35,728 nt of DNA, from positions 1 through 35,728 of the forward strand of contig NZ_JARFYN010000066.1 in the NCBI RefSeq assembly GCF_030272695.1, given 5' to 3'. The position numbers were made by a program, and so were the translations under genes. Under the pieces are notes generated by a model. The model saw only the letters and a program-made list of their open reading frames with translations. It was not told the DNA's origin and searched no databases. Below are positions 25,486 to 34,015 of the stretch, piece after piece. The DNA is from Martinezella calliandrae. Lineage in GTDB: Bacteria > Pseudomonadota > Alphaproteobacteria > Rhizobiales > Rhizobiaceae. Every line of letters starts with the position of its first letter. Position 1 is the stretch's first letter.

Positions 25486-26558
25486 CAATGTGTCTCCGCA
25501 ATCTTCACGAGGTCATTGTCCGACAGAAACGCTCCGCCCGCTGTGACGACTTTTGACGACCGGTCTATGCCGACGACGATCTCGACTTCGCCATTGTTGC
25601 GGCGGCCCGTTTCCACCCGGATCCTTCGCACTCGTTGACCCTCGCCGGACGTGAAGACGTAGCTTATCCCGTCCCGGAACACGATCGCTGTTTCGGGAAC
25701 TGTAAGCGCCGGAGTGGTCTGCAATTCGATGTTGCCCATGACGTAAAGGCCGATCCGCGGACGGATATCGGCGGGAAGCGCGACATAGACGATCGCCCGG
25801 CTGGTATCGGTGCTCACCGAAGGCCCAACCAGTCGGACTTTGCCTTCAATTTGGCGACCGTCGGGTCCGTTAATTGTCGCCTTCTGGCCTTCCCAAATGC
25901 TTGGAAGGTGGCGGGCCGACACTTCCGCCTGCCATTCGACACGCTGCTGGCGAACCAAACGAAATAGCTCAGTGCCGGTGGAGACGACCGCGCCGAGGTT
26001 GGCGGAACGCGACGTTATCAGACCGTCGTCCACGGCCGTAATCGTTGTCTGCGCAAGCTTGATCTTTTCACTGTCGAGCGCCGCCTCTTCGGATGCGAGG
26101 CTCGCAGTTGCAGTTTGCTCATCGGCGAAATATTCGGTGATTTTCTCAGCGGAGAGAGCACCGGAAGACCGCAACTGCCGCGCCCGGTCTGCGTTGGCCG
26201 TGGCTTTGGCGAGATTAGCCTTGGCCGTCACGACTGCAGCTTCCTGTTTGCGAAGCTCGGCCAGAACGCTGTCCTGCGATAGCCGCACCAGCGTCTGCCC
26301 CTTCTTCACCACAGATCCGACATCGACCAGAACGTCCGTGATGCGCAGGCCGCTCGTTTCTGAGGCGATGATTGCATCCTGCCATGGCTTCAGCCAGCCG
26401 CTCGCCGGAACGGTCTCCGGCCAATCCCGTTGCGCTGGCTGCGCCAGGGAGACGGTGAGCGCGGGTGCGCCGGCCTGTTCGGCCATGCCATTGCGGGAAG
26501 GAAACTGGAGTGCTGCACAGACAAGGACGGCGGCAAGGAGGATATACGGCTTTCTCAA
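25485..26558 (-). CDS. nolF: NolF, periplasmic membrane-fusion protein of the RND pump
   Basis: Adaptor (HlyD/AcrA-type) linking NolG to an outer-membrane channel. The 357-residue protein starts with a signal sequence (KPYILLAAVLVCAALQFP). A lipoyl-like half (GWLKPWQDAIIASETSGLRI, VGSVVKKGQTLVRL), a coiled-coil hairpin (residues about 95-165, rich in Ala, Glu and Lys), the second lipoyl half (DDGLITSRSANLGAVV) and a beta-barrel follow. The start is a TTG at 26558 with GAGGAA upstream; this rare start codon is the only in-frame choice that keeps the signal peptide. It is coupled to nolG. An inserted pseudogene fragment separates it from the FMN reductase gene. Confidence 0.9.
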   Translation of the reverse strand: MRKPYILLAAVLVCAALQFPSRNGMAEQAGAPALTVSLAQPAQRDWPETVPASGWLKPWQDAIIASETSGLRITDVLVDVGSVVKKGQTLVRLSQDSVLAELRKQEAAVVTAKANLAKATANADRARQLRSSGALSAEKITEYFADEQTATASLASEEAALDSEKIKLAQTTITAVDDGLITSRSANLGAVVSTGTELFRLVRQQRVEWQAEVSARHLPSIWEGQKATINGPDGRQIEGKVRLVGPSVSTDTSRAIVYVALPADIRPRIGLYVMGNIELQTTPALTVPETAIVFRDGISYVFTSGEGQRVRRIRVETGRRNNGEVEIVVGIDRSSKVVTAGGAFLSDNDLVKIAETH

Positions 26559-26689
26559 CTGGCAATTCCTCGCAGTTCACGGGCATCCGCCCTTAACTGT
26601 GGTGTTCAAAGTTGGAATGTCGGCCATGGTGCAAAGTAGAAAAGTCTGACGGCGTCGAAAGTGACAAAACTGAACTGTCTGACCCATTT

Positions 26690-26935
26690 TTGCGGCACCA
26701 GTGATTTCCGGCTATTGCGCCATCCCGGGCGGCAAATTCTCGTCGGCGACACCGGCACAGATCGCCAATCAATTGCTGGATACAGCCAGGATCGACACAC
26801 TCGCCACCTATCACCCGAGGACCCACGGCCGCGGCGAGGCTCGCCTTTCGAGGGCACTGGCACCCGATTGGATCAGCTAAAAAAGCAGCCAAGGTTGCCT
26901 GCGAGGCGTTGAGCGCCATCAAATCGCCTCGCAAA
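26690..26935 (+). pseudogene. 3' fragment of an S8 serine protease gene (inverted partial copy)
   Basis: Codons from about 26698 to the TAA at 26878 read PVISGYCAIPGGKFSSATPA, then QIANQLLDTARIDTLATYHP and GRGEARLSRALAPDWIS. This matches the last 60 or so residues of the intact protease encoded at 31949-32905. Homology continues about 50 bases past the stop (TTGCCTGC-AGGCGTT and CCATCAAATCGCCTCGCA are shared). The copy is in the opposite orientation to the intact gene. The upstream part with Asp and His of the catalytic triad is missing, so it is inactive. It fills most of the gap between the FMN reductase gene and nolF. Confidence 0.85.
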
Positions 26936-26984
26936 GTTCCGCCGGGGTAATAGGGCCTATCTCGCCGACGTTTGCTGCATCTGG

Positions 26985-27515
26985 TCATCCTATCGCGCGG
27001 GCTGCTTCCTCGACGGCCCGGCCTACGCGCATGCGGATGGGCTCGGAAATCACCTCCCCGTGGGCGAAATCCTTACGGGTGGCATAGATTGCGGTCGGCA
27101 TCGCAAGGGCTTCAAAGAAGCCGAACAGAGGGCGCATCTGATGTTCGACAACAAGCGAATGACGCTCGCCTCCGCCCGTTGCAGCGATGATGATCGGCTT
27201 GGCCCTCAGCGATGTTGGGTCGAGCAAATCGAAGTAATGCTTAAATAGACCGGTGTAGCTGCCCTTGTAGGTGGGTGAGCCTACGACCAAGGCATCGGCC
27301 TCCAGCATCTGGTCCACCACGCAGCGCGCCTCAGCGGTGAGGTCGTCTAACCGTCTGGCTTTCAACAGTGAAGGTCCAAGGTCATCGACATCGAAGGACT
27401 GCGCCGACGCTCCCGTTTTGATTGCCAGTTGCCCAACGATATGGTCGACGAATGAGCGCGTCGTGGACGGACGTGTTATGTTCCCCGAAAAGCCTAATAT
27501 CTTCGTTTGCGGCAT
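26985..27515 (-). CDS. NAD(P)H-dependent FMN reductase family protein
   Basis: A 176-residue flavodoxin-fold reductase of the SsuE/MsuE type, which reduces free or bound FMN with NAD(P)H. Evidence: an N-terminal KILGFSGNITRPSTTRSFVD that matches the phosphate-binding loop (GS/N--RPS-T), then DALVVGSPTYKGSYTGLFKH, the family motif SPxYxGS(Y/x)TGxxK, and AATGGGERHSLVVEHQMRPL. A good ribosome site (GGGAG) precedes the ATG at 27515. It sits 66 bases after nodM in the same direction, so it is probably transcribed from the nodM nod box. A role in Nod factor production or export is not established. Confidence 0.85.
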   Translation of the reverse strand: MPQTKILGFSGNITRPSTTRSFVDHIVGQLAIKTGASAQSFDVDDLGPSLLKARRLDDLTAEARCVVDQMLEADALVVGSPTYKGSYTGLFKHYFDLLDPTSLRAKPIIIAATGGGERHSLVVEHQMRPLFGFFEALAMPTAIYATRKDFAHGEVISEPIRMRVGRAVEEAARAIG

Positions 27516-27581
27516 GTCGATCTCCCAAATGCTCAGCAGCTACATCTGACTCTGTCATTCGTCCCTTACGGAAATGGCCGT

Positions 27582-29408
27582 CTATTCGACGGTGACTGAT
27601 TTCGCCAGGTTGCGCGGCTGATCGACGTCCGTGCCCACAAATACGGCCGTATGATAGGCGAGCAATTGGACCGGCAGCGAGAAGATCATCGGCGCAATGA
27701 TCTCGTGCACATTCGGAAGAACGATTGTATGCATCGTGTCGAGCTTCAAGGCGGCAGCGCCCTTCTCGTCGGTGATCAAGATGATCCGTCCGCCGCGGGC
27801 CGCAACCTCCTGCATGTTTGAAACGGTCTTATCGAAAAAGCGGTCGTGCGGTGCAATCACGATAACCGGCATGTTCTCGTCGACGAGAGCAATCGGACCG
27901 TGTTTCAGTTCGCCGGCAGCATACCCTTGCGCCTGGATGTAGGAAGTCTCCTTCAGCTTCAGGGCGCCTTCCATGGCCAGAGGGAAGCTCGTGCCGCGGC
28001 CGAGATAAAGCACGGCGCGGCACTTTGCCAATTCACGCGACAGACGCTCGATCTTTGGTTGGATGCTGTCGAGCACTTGCGCCATGACGCGCGGCATCTC
28101 GGCAAGGCGCTCGACCAGTATCTGTTCTTCCTTCTCCGTGACGGTGCCACGCGCCCTGCCCGCAGCAACTGCGAGCGCAGCTAGGACGGCGAGTTGGCAG
28201 GTGAAGGCCTTTGTGGACGCGACGCCGATCTCCGGTCCGGCGAAGATCGGGAACACAGCGTCGGACTCCCGCGCTATCGTCGATTCGCGCGTGTTGACGA
28301 CCGCACCGGTCTTCAACCCGTACTCCTTGCAATAGCGTAGGCAAGCAAGCGTATCGGCTGTCTCGCCCGATTGTGAGATGAAGAGAGCAGCCGCTTGTGG
28401 CGAGAGCGGGATTTCGCGGTACCGGAATTCTGACGCAACATCGATTTCGACCGGCAGACGCGCATAGCGCTCGAACCAGTACTTGCCGATCAGCCCGGCC
28501 AGATAGGCAGTGCCGCAGGCGGAGATCGCGAGGCTTTGAACGTTGGCGAAGGCGATGTCGCCCGAAACCGCGATCACGCGATTGTCGACGAAGTTGATAT
28601 AGTGGCTGAGGGTATCGGAGATGGCCTCCGGCTGGTCGTAAATTTCCTTCTCCATGAAATGGCGATAGTTGCCTTTGTCGATCAGATGGGCCGCGGCCAT
28701 CGAGACTTGCCGCGGTCGGGTAACGGACTTGCCGTCGATATCGAAGATATGGACGGCAGTCTTGCCGATGACCGCCCAATCGCCATCGATCAGGTAGGTG
28801 ATCTCGTTGGTGAAGGGCGCCAGCGCGATCGCATCCGATCCAAGGAACATCTCGCCGACGCCGTGACCGATTGCGAGCGGCGGACCATTGCGCGCAGTCA
28901 TGATGGTTGAAGGATCCTCCTCGAAGAGCAGCGCTAGCGCATAAGCGCCCCTGACGCGCTTCAGCATCGCATGCATAGCCTCGCGCCGGCCCATGCCGCC
29001 CCGGCGAAATCTTGCCACGAGATGCGCGATGACCTCTGTGTCGGTGTCGGTTTGGAACTCGGCGCCGGCCGCGGTCAGTTCATTCTTCAATTCGGCAAAA
29101 TTCTCGATGATCCCATTGTGGACGACCGCGATGCCGTCTGTAAAATGCGGGTGGGCATTGCGCTCCGTCGGCACGCCATGGGTTGCCCAGCGCGTATGGG
29201 CAATGCCGATTGTGCCCGCCAGAGGCTGTTCTTTCAGCTTGGCCTCGAGATTGACGAGCTTGCCCTCGCAGCGCCGGCGATGGAGCGCTCCACCGTCGAT
29301 CGTCGCAACGCCCGCCGAATCGTAGCCACGATATTCAAGGCGCTTCAACGCGTCTACCAGCCGTTCCGAAACCGGCTGATGGCCGACAATACCCACAATC
29401 CCGCACAT
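27582..29408 (-). CDS. nodM: NodM, glutamine-fructose-6-phosphate aminotransferase
   Basis: Symbiotic isozyme of GlmS: makes glucosamine-6-phosphate from fructose-6-phosphate and glutamine, feeding UDP-GlcNAc to Nod factor backbone synthesis. The 608-residue chain is full length. The N-terminal glutaminase domain begins MCGIVGIVG with Cys2 as nucleophile; HTRWATHG and GIIENF are conserved. Two SIS isomerase domains follow (SACGTAYLAGLIGKYWFE, then SQSGETADTL; later LGRGTSFPLAMEGALKLKE), and the end LAKSVTVE is typical. GGAGAGGGT precedes the ATG. A nod box about 200 bases upstream shows NodD control, which separates it from housekeeping glmS. Confidence 0.95.
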   Translation of the reverse strand: MCGIVGIVGHQPVSERLVDALKRLEYRGYDSAGVATIDGGALHRRRCEGKLVNLEAKLKEQPLAGTIGIAHTRWATHGVPTERNAHPHFTDGIAVVHNGIIENFAELKNELTAAGAEFQTDTDTEVIAHLVARFRRGGMGRREAMHAMLKRVRGAYALALLFEEDPSTIMTARNGPPLAIGHGVGEMFLGSDAIALAPFTNEITYLIDGDWAVIGKTAVHIFDIDGKSVTRPRQVSMAAAHLIDKGNYRHFMEKEIYDQPEAISDTLSHYINFVDNRVIAVSGDIAFANVQSLAISACGTAYLAGLIGKYWFERYARLPVEIDVASEFRYREIPLSPQAAALFISQSGETADTLACLRYCKEYGLKTGAVVNTRESTIARESDAVFPIFAGPEIGVASTKAFTCQLAVLAALAVAAGRARGTVTEKEEQILVERLAEMPRVMAQVLDSIQPKIERLSRELAKCRAVLYLGRGTSFPLAMEGALKLKETSYIQAQGYAAGELKHGPIALVDENMPVIVIAPHDRFFDKTVSNMQEVAARGGRIILITDEKGAAALKLDTMHTIVLPNVHEIIAPMIFSLPVQLLAYHTAVFVGTDVDQPRNLAKSVTVE

Positions 29409-29606
29409 ACCCTCTCCGTGCTTCTTCGCATGTCGGTCACGGCGCTCACATACTCCGTCAAGCTGGAGGCAGCGAAGCTACAATCACTCTCGGATCGCCA
29501 TGATCGGCGATCATTCCTTCAATGCGCTGGCAAACTCCATGGCAAGAATTGTCGTGCTGCCGCGCTTGATTTCGGTCAAATTCAGTGCTTTCTAATAGCA
29601 CTCGAC

Positions 29607-29655
29607 TGATTGGAAAAATTGATTTTTTGGATCATACCTATCCACGCCATGGATT
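29607..29655 (-). promoter_or_regulatory. nod box upstream of nodM
   Basis: Read on the minus strand, the 49 bases fit the nod box consensus: ATCCATGGCGTGGAT, then GATC, then AAAAAATCAATTTTTCCAAT, ending ATCA. It directs NodD/flavonoid-activated transcription leftward into nodM, the FMN reductase gene, nolF and nolG. It lies between nodN and nodM, so nodM has its own promoter. Confidence 0.92.
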
Positions 29656-29751
29656 AGCCGTGCGAGTTTCCGCGGTTTGGACCCATGTTGAAATTCGGCT
29701 TGCGGAACACGCCGGACGATCCGGCGCATCATCTGGCCGCAGCAATTTCAT

Positions 29752-30327
29752 TCAGAAGACTTCCTTTTGCAGCGCTGCGAGCGACGGCTCCAGGTCCATT
29801 TCCCCGAGAGCAAAGGACTTTGCCGGGATGCCCGCCTCAAACGTTGTCCGGTCGGGTTCTTTGGGCTCGAATTTAACGATTGTATGCCAAATCGCGGTCA
29901 GCGCCAGCTTTCCTTCGCCCTCGATCTCCACCGTCGTGCCATAGGTGATCATCAGCATGCCGGCGCCGCGGAAGCGCGCTTCGGCGATGGTAAAGCGGCC
30001 ACGCACGCGTGCGCCGCTCTTGACCGGTGCCATGAACCGCACCTTGTTGAAGCCGTAATTAATGCCCAGCGTCAACTCGCGGATCTTCGGCAAGCAATTG
30101 TAGCTCATCGCCGACAGTAGCGAGAGCAACAGAAAACCATGCGCGATCGTGCCACCGAAAGGAGTCTCCGCTGCTGCTCGCACGGGATCGACGTGGATAA
30201 ACTGGACGTCCCCCGTCGCCGCGGCGAAGCTGTCAATGGTCTTTTGCGTCACGCTGATCCAGTCGGAAACGCCGATCTCCTTCCCGATCAGTTCCTTGAC
30301 ATCAAAAAGCGAGATTTCTTCCGGCAT
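29752..30327 (-). CDS. nodN: NodN, MaoC-like (hot-dog fold) dehydratase
   Basis: Nodulation protein of the MaoC/enoyl-CoA hydratase fold, presumably cytosolic; its exact reaction in Nod factor synthesis is not settled. The catalytic-type pair Asp40 and His45 is present in ATGDVQFIHVD, and GTIAHGFLLLSL follows, as in MaoC dehydratases. The conserved core ends near residue 152 (LTAIWHTIVKFEP). About 40 further residues make the protein 191 long, more than the roughly 160 I recall for NodN. AGGA lies 7 bases before the ATG. A nod box at 30811-30859 faces the gene across a roughly 480-base leader. Confidence 0.9.
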   Translation of the reverse strand: MPEEISLFDVKELIGKEIGVSDWISVTQKTIDSFAAATGDVQFIHVDPVRAAAETPFGGTIAHGFLLLSLLSAMSYNCLPKIRELTLGINYGFNKVRFMAPVKSGARVRGRFTIAEARFRGAGMLMITYGTTVEIEGEGKLALTAIWHTIVKFEPKEPDRTTFEAGIPAKSFALGEMDLEPSLAALQKEVF

Positions 30328-30376
30328 TTAGTTATCCTGGTGAACTGTAGGCGGTTGGGTTTAGACCCAAGAAAGC

Positions 30377-30808
30377 GGTCGTACATTGCAGCAAGACATC
30401 GACGGAGCACCTCGACGGACCAGACTATGATTTAAGGGAGCGCGTCTATGAGAGCCTCACACTGCACTTAATCAAGACAGCACGTGCGGGAATCTTTCCT
30501 CAGCTGGATCACGTAAGGCGTGCGTTTATGGCTCAATATCGAGGCGTCGAGTGCTTTGGTGATTACACTAAGCCGAAGTCACTACCCAAGCTGCCACTTG
30601 CATACCCCTCGCAAGTACGCAGATCCAGGCGGGCGGCGATCACGAACAACGTCACGTTCTCCCGCATCGGTGTAATCGAAAGCAATAGCGGCAGGGTAGA
30701 AATCCTCGACCAATAACGAAGTCCCGACGCCGATCCAACCATACCCGTAAGCGCACTCTAAGGCCTCTTTTCTTATTCCCTGCTTCATCTTCTTCTACCG
30801 GCATCTGA
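30377..30808 (-). repeat. nodN leader region (copy 2 of the repeated element)
   Basis: This 432-base segment lies between the nod box and nodN and matches 1087-1422 in the same orientation. It is about 95 bases longer than the other copy because of an internal indel. It contains a small minus-strand frame of its own (30582-30788). Its upstream end runs straight into the nod box, a part that copy 1 lacks. Confidence 0.8.
30582..30788 (-). CDS. Possible small protein in the nodN leader, unrecognised
   Basis: A 68-residue frame starting 22 bases after the nod box: MKQGIRKEALECAYGYG, then GVGTSLLVEDFYPAAIAF and GSAYLRGVCKWQLG. There is no good ribosome site. An overlapping frame, starting MPVEED and also carried by copy 1 only in broken form, is an alternative. 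In the repeat at 1087-1422 this frame is interrupted at codon 4 but remains recognisable (GVGNSLSVDD against GVGTSLLVED). That suggests it once coded for protein. It could instead be only a transcribed leader. Confidence 0.35.
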   Translation of the reverse strand: MKQGIRKEALECAYGYGWIGVGTSLLVEDFYPAAIAFDYTDAGERDVVRDRRPPGSAYLRGVCKWQLG

Positions 30809-30810
30809 GT

Positions 30811-30859
30811 ATATTTGATAAATTGATTGTTTAGATGGCAACCATCCACATCCTAAATC
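30811..30859 (-). promoter_or_regulatory. nod box upstream of the nodN leader
   Basis: On the minus strand the right two thirds match the nod box closely: GGATG, six bases, ATC-T-AAACAATCAATTTATC. The left end reads ATTTA where the consensus has ATCCA. It points leftward to the small frame and nodN. The weaker left part may lower NodD affinity compared with the nodM box. Confidence 0.8.
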
Positions 30860-31899
30860 GGAGCCACATCTATCAAGGCTTTGATCTCAACTCATGCGAG
30901 TTCTCGGTGCGTTTTCCGCGGCAAAGTCATGCGCCATCGTCCACGGGAAGACAGTCAATCGCCTGCTCCGACGGACCATCAAGTGGGAAATCGCTGTTAG
31001 AGGGCGGTACTGAACCGTCCGGTAGGAGAGCCGCACGACGATAGGCTGCAAGTGCGACGGCGATGAATAGGCCGATGATGGGTTCGATTATTGGTTGCTC
31101 TTACGGCCGGCTGAGTGCGTGCGTAAAGTTCAAGCACCACGCAGTCGCCGGTGTCTGCGGCAAGGCAAGGAACGTTGGACATCTGCGTTATCCGAACAAC
31201 TCCGTCAGCCGGATAAGCGCGGCCGTCGGGTCGACTATCGGTTGCGATGATTGGACAGCCGTAAAAGACAAACTGCCGAAGCTAGGACGGAGAAGCTGGA
31301 TATGATCGGCGGACCGGAAGATTGCCAGATCACCCGGACCACCGCGCCTTTGGATCGGCTAGTGCGGCTACCCGACGGCTCCTTGAACCAATGATGGCCG
31401 TACAACCGCTCGGGTGATCGTAGTGCCGCCGAGGCGATCTTCCACTTCTCCGGTCTACCCTACCGGGACCTCCACGCACCGAGAATCAGCCTGGGGAGAG
31501 GCACCAAGAAGACGATCAGGGCATTGGAGCCGTCGAGGGCTGTAGCGGTGGTGAGAGCGCGGATCGCCGATCTTCCCCTCAGACTATCGGTCACCCACCA
31601 AGTCTGCCTGGACATCCTAGCGTTGCTATCCGCCTGCGAGAACCGTTCGCGCGCGAAATTCAATCCGCCCCTAAACGCCACCAATGGACTGCAGCTTCTC
31701 AAGAAGGCGGCGCTGACAGTCGCACAATGTTCGAACTCAATCCGGCAATTCCGAAACGGCTGTGGACCGTCTTGTGTCCAGCGGCCTCCCCTAATGTCTT
31801 GGGCGATCGATCGCTGAAATATTCAAGCCCCTGGGGAATAACTTCTTGACCTGCACTGGAACAACATGAACTGCCCTAGTTTCTAAGGCGAACACTGCG
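30860..31899. other. About 1 kb without a supportable gene
   Basis: Only short frames with stops are present. A minus-strand piece at about 30945-31095 reads IEPIIGLFIAVALAAYRR and resembles a small membrane-anchored protein, but it has no start codon. A plus-strand piece near 31303 (IGGPEDCQITRTTAPLDRLV) also stops early. Probably decayed genes; none could be named. Confidence 0.5.
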
Positions 31900-31948
31900 A
31901 GGCGATTTGATGGATCCAAACGCCTGGCAGGCAACTTTGGCTCTTTGT

Positions 31949-32905
31949 CTACCTGATCCAATCGGGTGCCAGTGCCCTCGAAAGGCTAGCCTCACCGCGG
32001 CCGTAGGTCGCCGCGTTATAGTTGACGAGTGTGTCAGTCCTGGCTGTATCCAGCAACTGATTGGCGATCTGTGTCGGTGTCGCCGTTGGGAACTTATTTC
32101 CGAGGATGGCGGAATAGCCCGAAATCACCGGCACTCCATGAGATGTTCCGAATAGTCCAGTTTTGTCACCTTCGACGCCCACCGTCAAAAACTGGTTCTG
32201 TACCTCCGTATTCGAGCCGGGGTAATTCGAATAGGAGGCCAGTGTTGCCTTATTCTCCGGAGTGCCATTGTGGTCGAGGGCACCCACGAAGATCGTTGAT
32301 GGCGCCCCCATCAGGCTGGCAGCTAGATAATCAAAATCCCCTGCGGTGTTTACAGTACCGACTGGAGTCGAGTCGTTGCCGGCGGACTTTGTGAAGACCG
32401 CATTGCCGGCCAAAGCTGCATTGACAAGCGACTGCTGGAATGAAGACCGGGCCACTGGCTCTCGATAGCCGTAGCTCAGGTTGACGACATTGAGGCCATC
32501 CTTCAGCGCGATCAAAGGCTGCTGGCCGTATTCAACGCAGAACATGTTTGCACCAGGTGCCACCATGTCGGCTGCCTCAAAGACCCATTCGCCATGCTGT
32601 TGCCTTTGTTGGCCACGGCCGAGATCGCCATCTATCACTTCCGAGGATCTGAAATCATCTACGATCGTTATCGATACGCCCGAACCGGTATAGCCCGACG
32701 CCCAGGCTTGCCCGATATCCGGACTCATCCAGCAAAAGGTATTGTCGGCACTTCGTGCGCACCCCGAGGCGCTGCTTTCCATTGTCGGTGCATCGGCCCT
32801 TTCTCTGACATGGGCACCATGCTCGCCGGCAAAACTTGTCGCCGCCAACAGGCACATAACGAAACCGCTGAGGATTGCTATCGGGAACGATTGTGTTTTC
32901 TGCAT
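31949..32905 (-). CDS. Secreted S8 (subtilisin-like) serine protease
   Basis: Exported protease of the S8 family, 318 residues, with a signal peptide (residues 1-26, FPIAILSGFVMCLLAATSFA). The triad is in the right order: Asp83/84 in ITIVDDF, His104 in QHGEWVFEAA followed by VAPGA, and Ser255 in GTSHGVPVISGYSAIL. The oxyanion Asn177 lies in SAGND. The His motif is HGEWV, not the usual HGTHV, which sets it apart from typical subtilisins. A strong AGGAGG precedes the ATG. The gene follows a secreted protein gene by 61 bases in the same direction, and a 3' fragment of it is duplicated at 26690-26935. Its target is unknown; periplasmic or extracellular action is inferred. Confidence 0.85.
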   Translation of the reverse strand: MQKTQSFPIAILSGFVMCLLAATSFAGEHGAHVRERADAPTMESSASGCARSADNTFCWMSPDIGQAWASGYTGSGVSITIVDDFRSSEVIDGDLGRGQQRQQHGEWVFEAADMVAPGANMFCVEYGQQPLIALKDGLNVVNLSYGYREPVARSSFQQSLVNAALAGNAVFTKSAGNDSTPVGTVNTAGDFDYLAASLMGAPSTIFVGALDHNGTPENKATLASYSNYPGSNTEVQNQFLTVGVEGDKTGLFGTSHGVPVISGYSAILGNKFPTATPTQIANQLLDTARTDTLVNYNAATYGRGEASLSRALAPDWIR

Positions 32906-32966
32906 ACTAACCTCCTGTCTGCGTTGTTTTTCGTTGCCGATGGACCGCCCGCACCTATTATCATCG

Positions 32967-33536
32967 CTAGAATTGACCTCTGAACCAGAGACTGAGTTTC
33001 AGGCGGCTCGGATGGAGTTTCACTAGGTATTTGAGCGTGTCGGCTACCGGTAGTCGCGAGGCGGCCAAGCGGCAATTTACCTTCTGAACGCCGCCAAGTC
33101 GGTAGCTGGCGGTACACGGTTGTTCCGTCAGGTCACCACCCAAGATCGAATTGGCCGTGAACGTAAGCGTCGTCGTCGGCGTCGGACGCTTTTGCAGAAT
33201 GAAGCCGAGCTGCACATTTGGGTCGATCCGGACTTTTTCGGCACGCTGACCGGTGCTTGCGCCCCACAGTAGACCGAAATCGTCGGACAGCTGTGTCAAC
33301 ATTTCGAATTGCATGTCGACCCAGTTGCTATGGTACATCTTGCTTAACGGCACCCATGTGCCATTCGTCAGCTCGTATCCGCCGCGTTCAAGACGACGGG
33401 CGATGGTGGCTAGTTCTGAACCTCGGTTGATCCCGACAAGGCTGGTCTCTTGTCCATTCGCAGTCATTGCGTAAAATGCCATCGCCAGCGGTGCCAAACC
33501 TGTCCACAACACATATTTTGGGCACCACGAATTCAT
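32967..33536 (-). CDS. Exported protein of unknown function, upstream partner of the S8 protease
   Basis: A 189-residue protein with a signal peptide (YVLWTGLAPLAMAFYAMTAN, cleaved near AMTANGQ). The mature part has alternating polar and apolar stretches (QLGFILQKRPTPTTTLTFTA), one Cys pair (EQPCTASYR and KVNCRLAAS) and a C-terminal Phe after SRLKLSLWFRG, features compatible with a small periplasmic or outer-membrane beta-rich protein. I do not recognise a characterised family. I chose the ATG at 33536 because the signal peptide starts there; the frame is open upstream to 33746. It is followed by the protease gene after 61 bases, so co-transcription is likely. Confidence 0.65.
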   Translation of the reverse strand: MNSWCPKYVLWTGLAPLAMAFYAMTANGQETSLVGINRGSELATIARRLERGGYELTNGTWVPLSKMYHSNWVDMQFEMLTQLSDDFGLLWGASTGQRAEKVRIDPNVQLGFILQKRPTPTTTLTFTANSILGGDLTEQPCTASYRLGGVQKVNCRLAASRLPVADTLKYLVKLHPSRLKLSLWFRGQF

Positions 33537-34015
33537 CGCACGACCGATTGGCGCCCTGTTGTTGGAGGGCACTTCTTGGGCAAACGCCCGAGGGCAATAA
33601 CCGCGAAAGCATGAGCGACAACGGACAACGCAATCATTCTCAGCAATATTACTTATCTCCAGTCGTTCAGTCTCATTGAGACATTTCTCGGCTCTTCCCG
33701 AGTAAACAGCTCTCGCTGCGTCTCGGTGACTGGCATCAAAATTCATGCCAATTTGAACGCACGATTGGTCAGGAAGTGTCTGCCTTTGCTTTCATTAGCT
33801 TAGAAAAGAAGGGCAAGGAGTCCGCCGAACGAAGCTCTGTCGTGAAATCGACAAAGCCGACACAATTGGAATGGTTTCGATGATACTGAGCGCGAGCGAA
33901 CCCTATTGTGTGCACGTCCGTCAGCGGCATTTTCATTGATCCCTCCCTCAAGATGCGTGACAAAAATGCACGAATCTGGTTCTCCCTAGGCCGTTGTATT
34001 GCGGAAGATGCTAAT
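33537..34015. other. Intergenic stretch between divergent genes
   Basis: This probably holds the promoters of the exported-protein gene (minus) and the small coiled-coil gene (plus). No recognisable operator, nod box or NifA site was found. Confidence 0.4.

Noticed and set aside
23944..25638. A 564-codon plus-strand frame opposite nolG
   Set aside because: Antisense shadow: no recognisable domain and strong composition bias, while nolG on the other strand is unambiguous.
26593..26988. A 131-codon minus-strand frame resembling one at 31907-32155 plus
   Set aside because: The similarity is real, but it is the antisense of the duplicated S8 protease 3' end, not a shared protein family.
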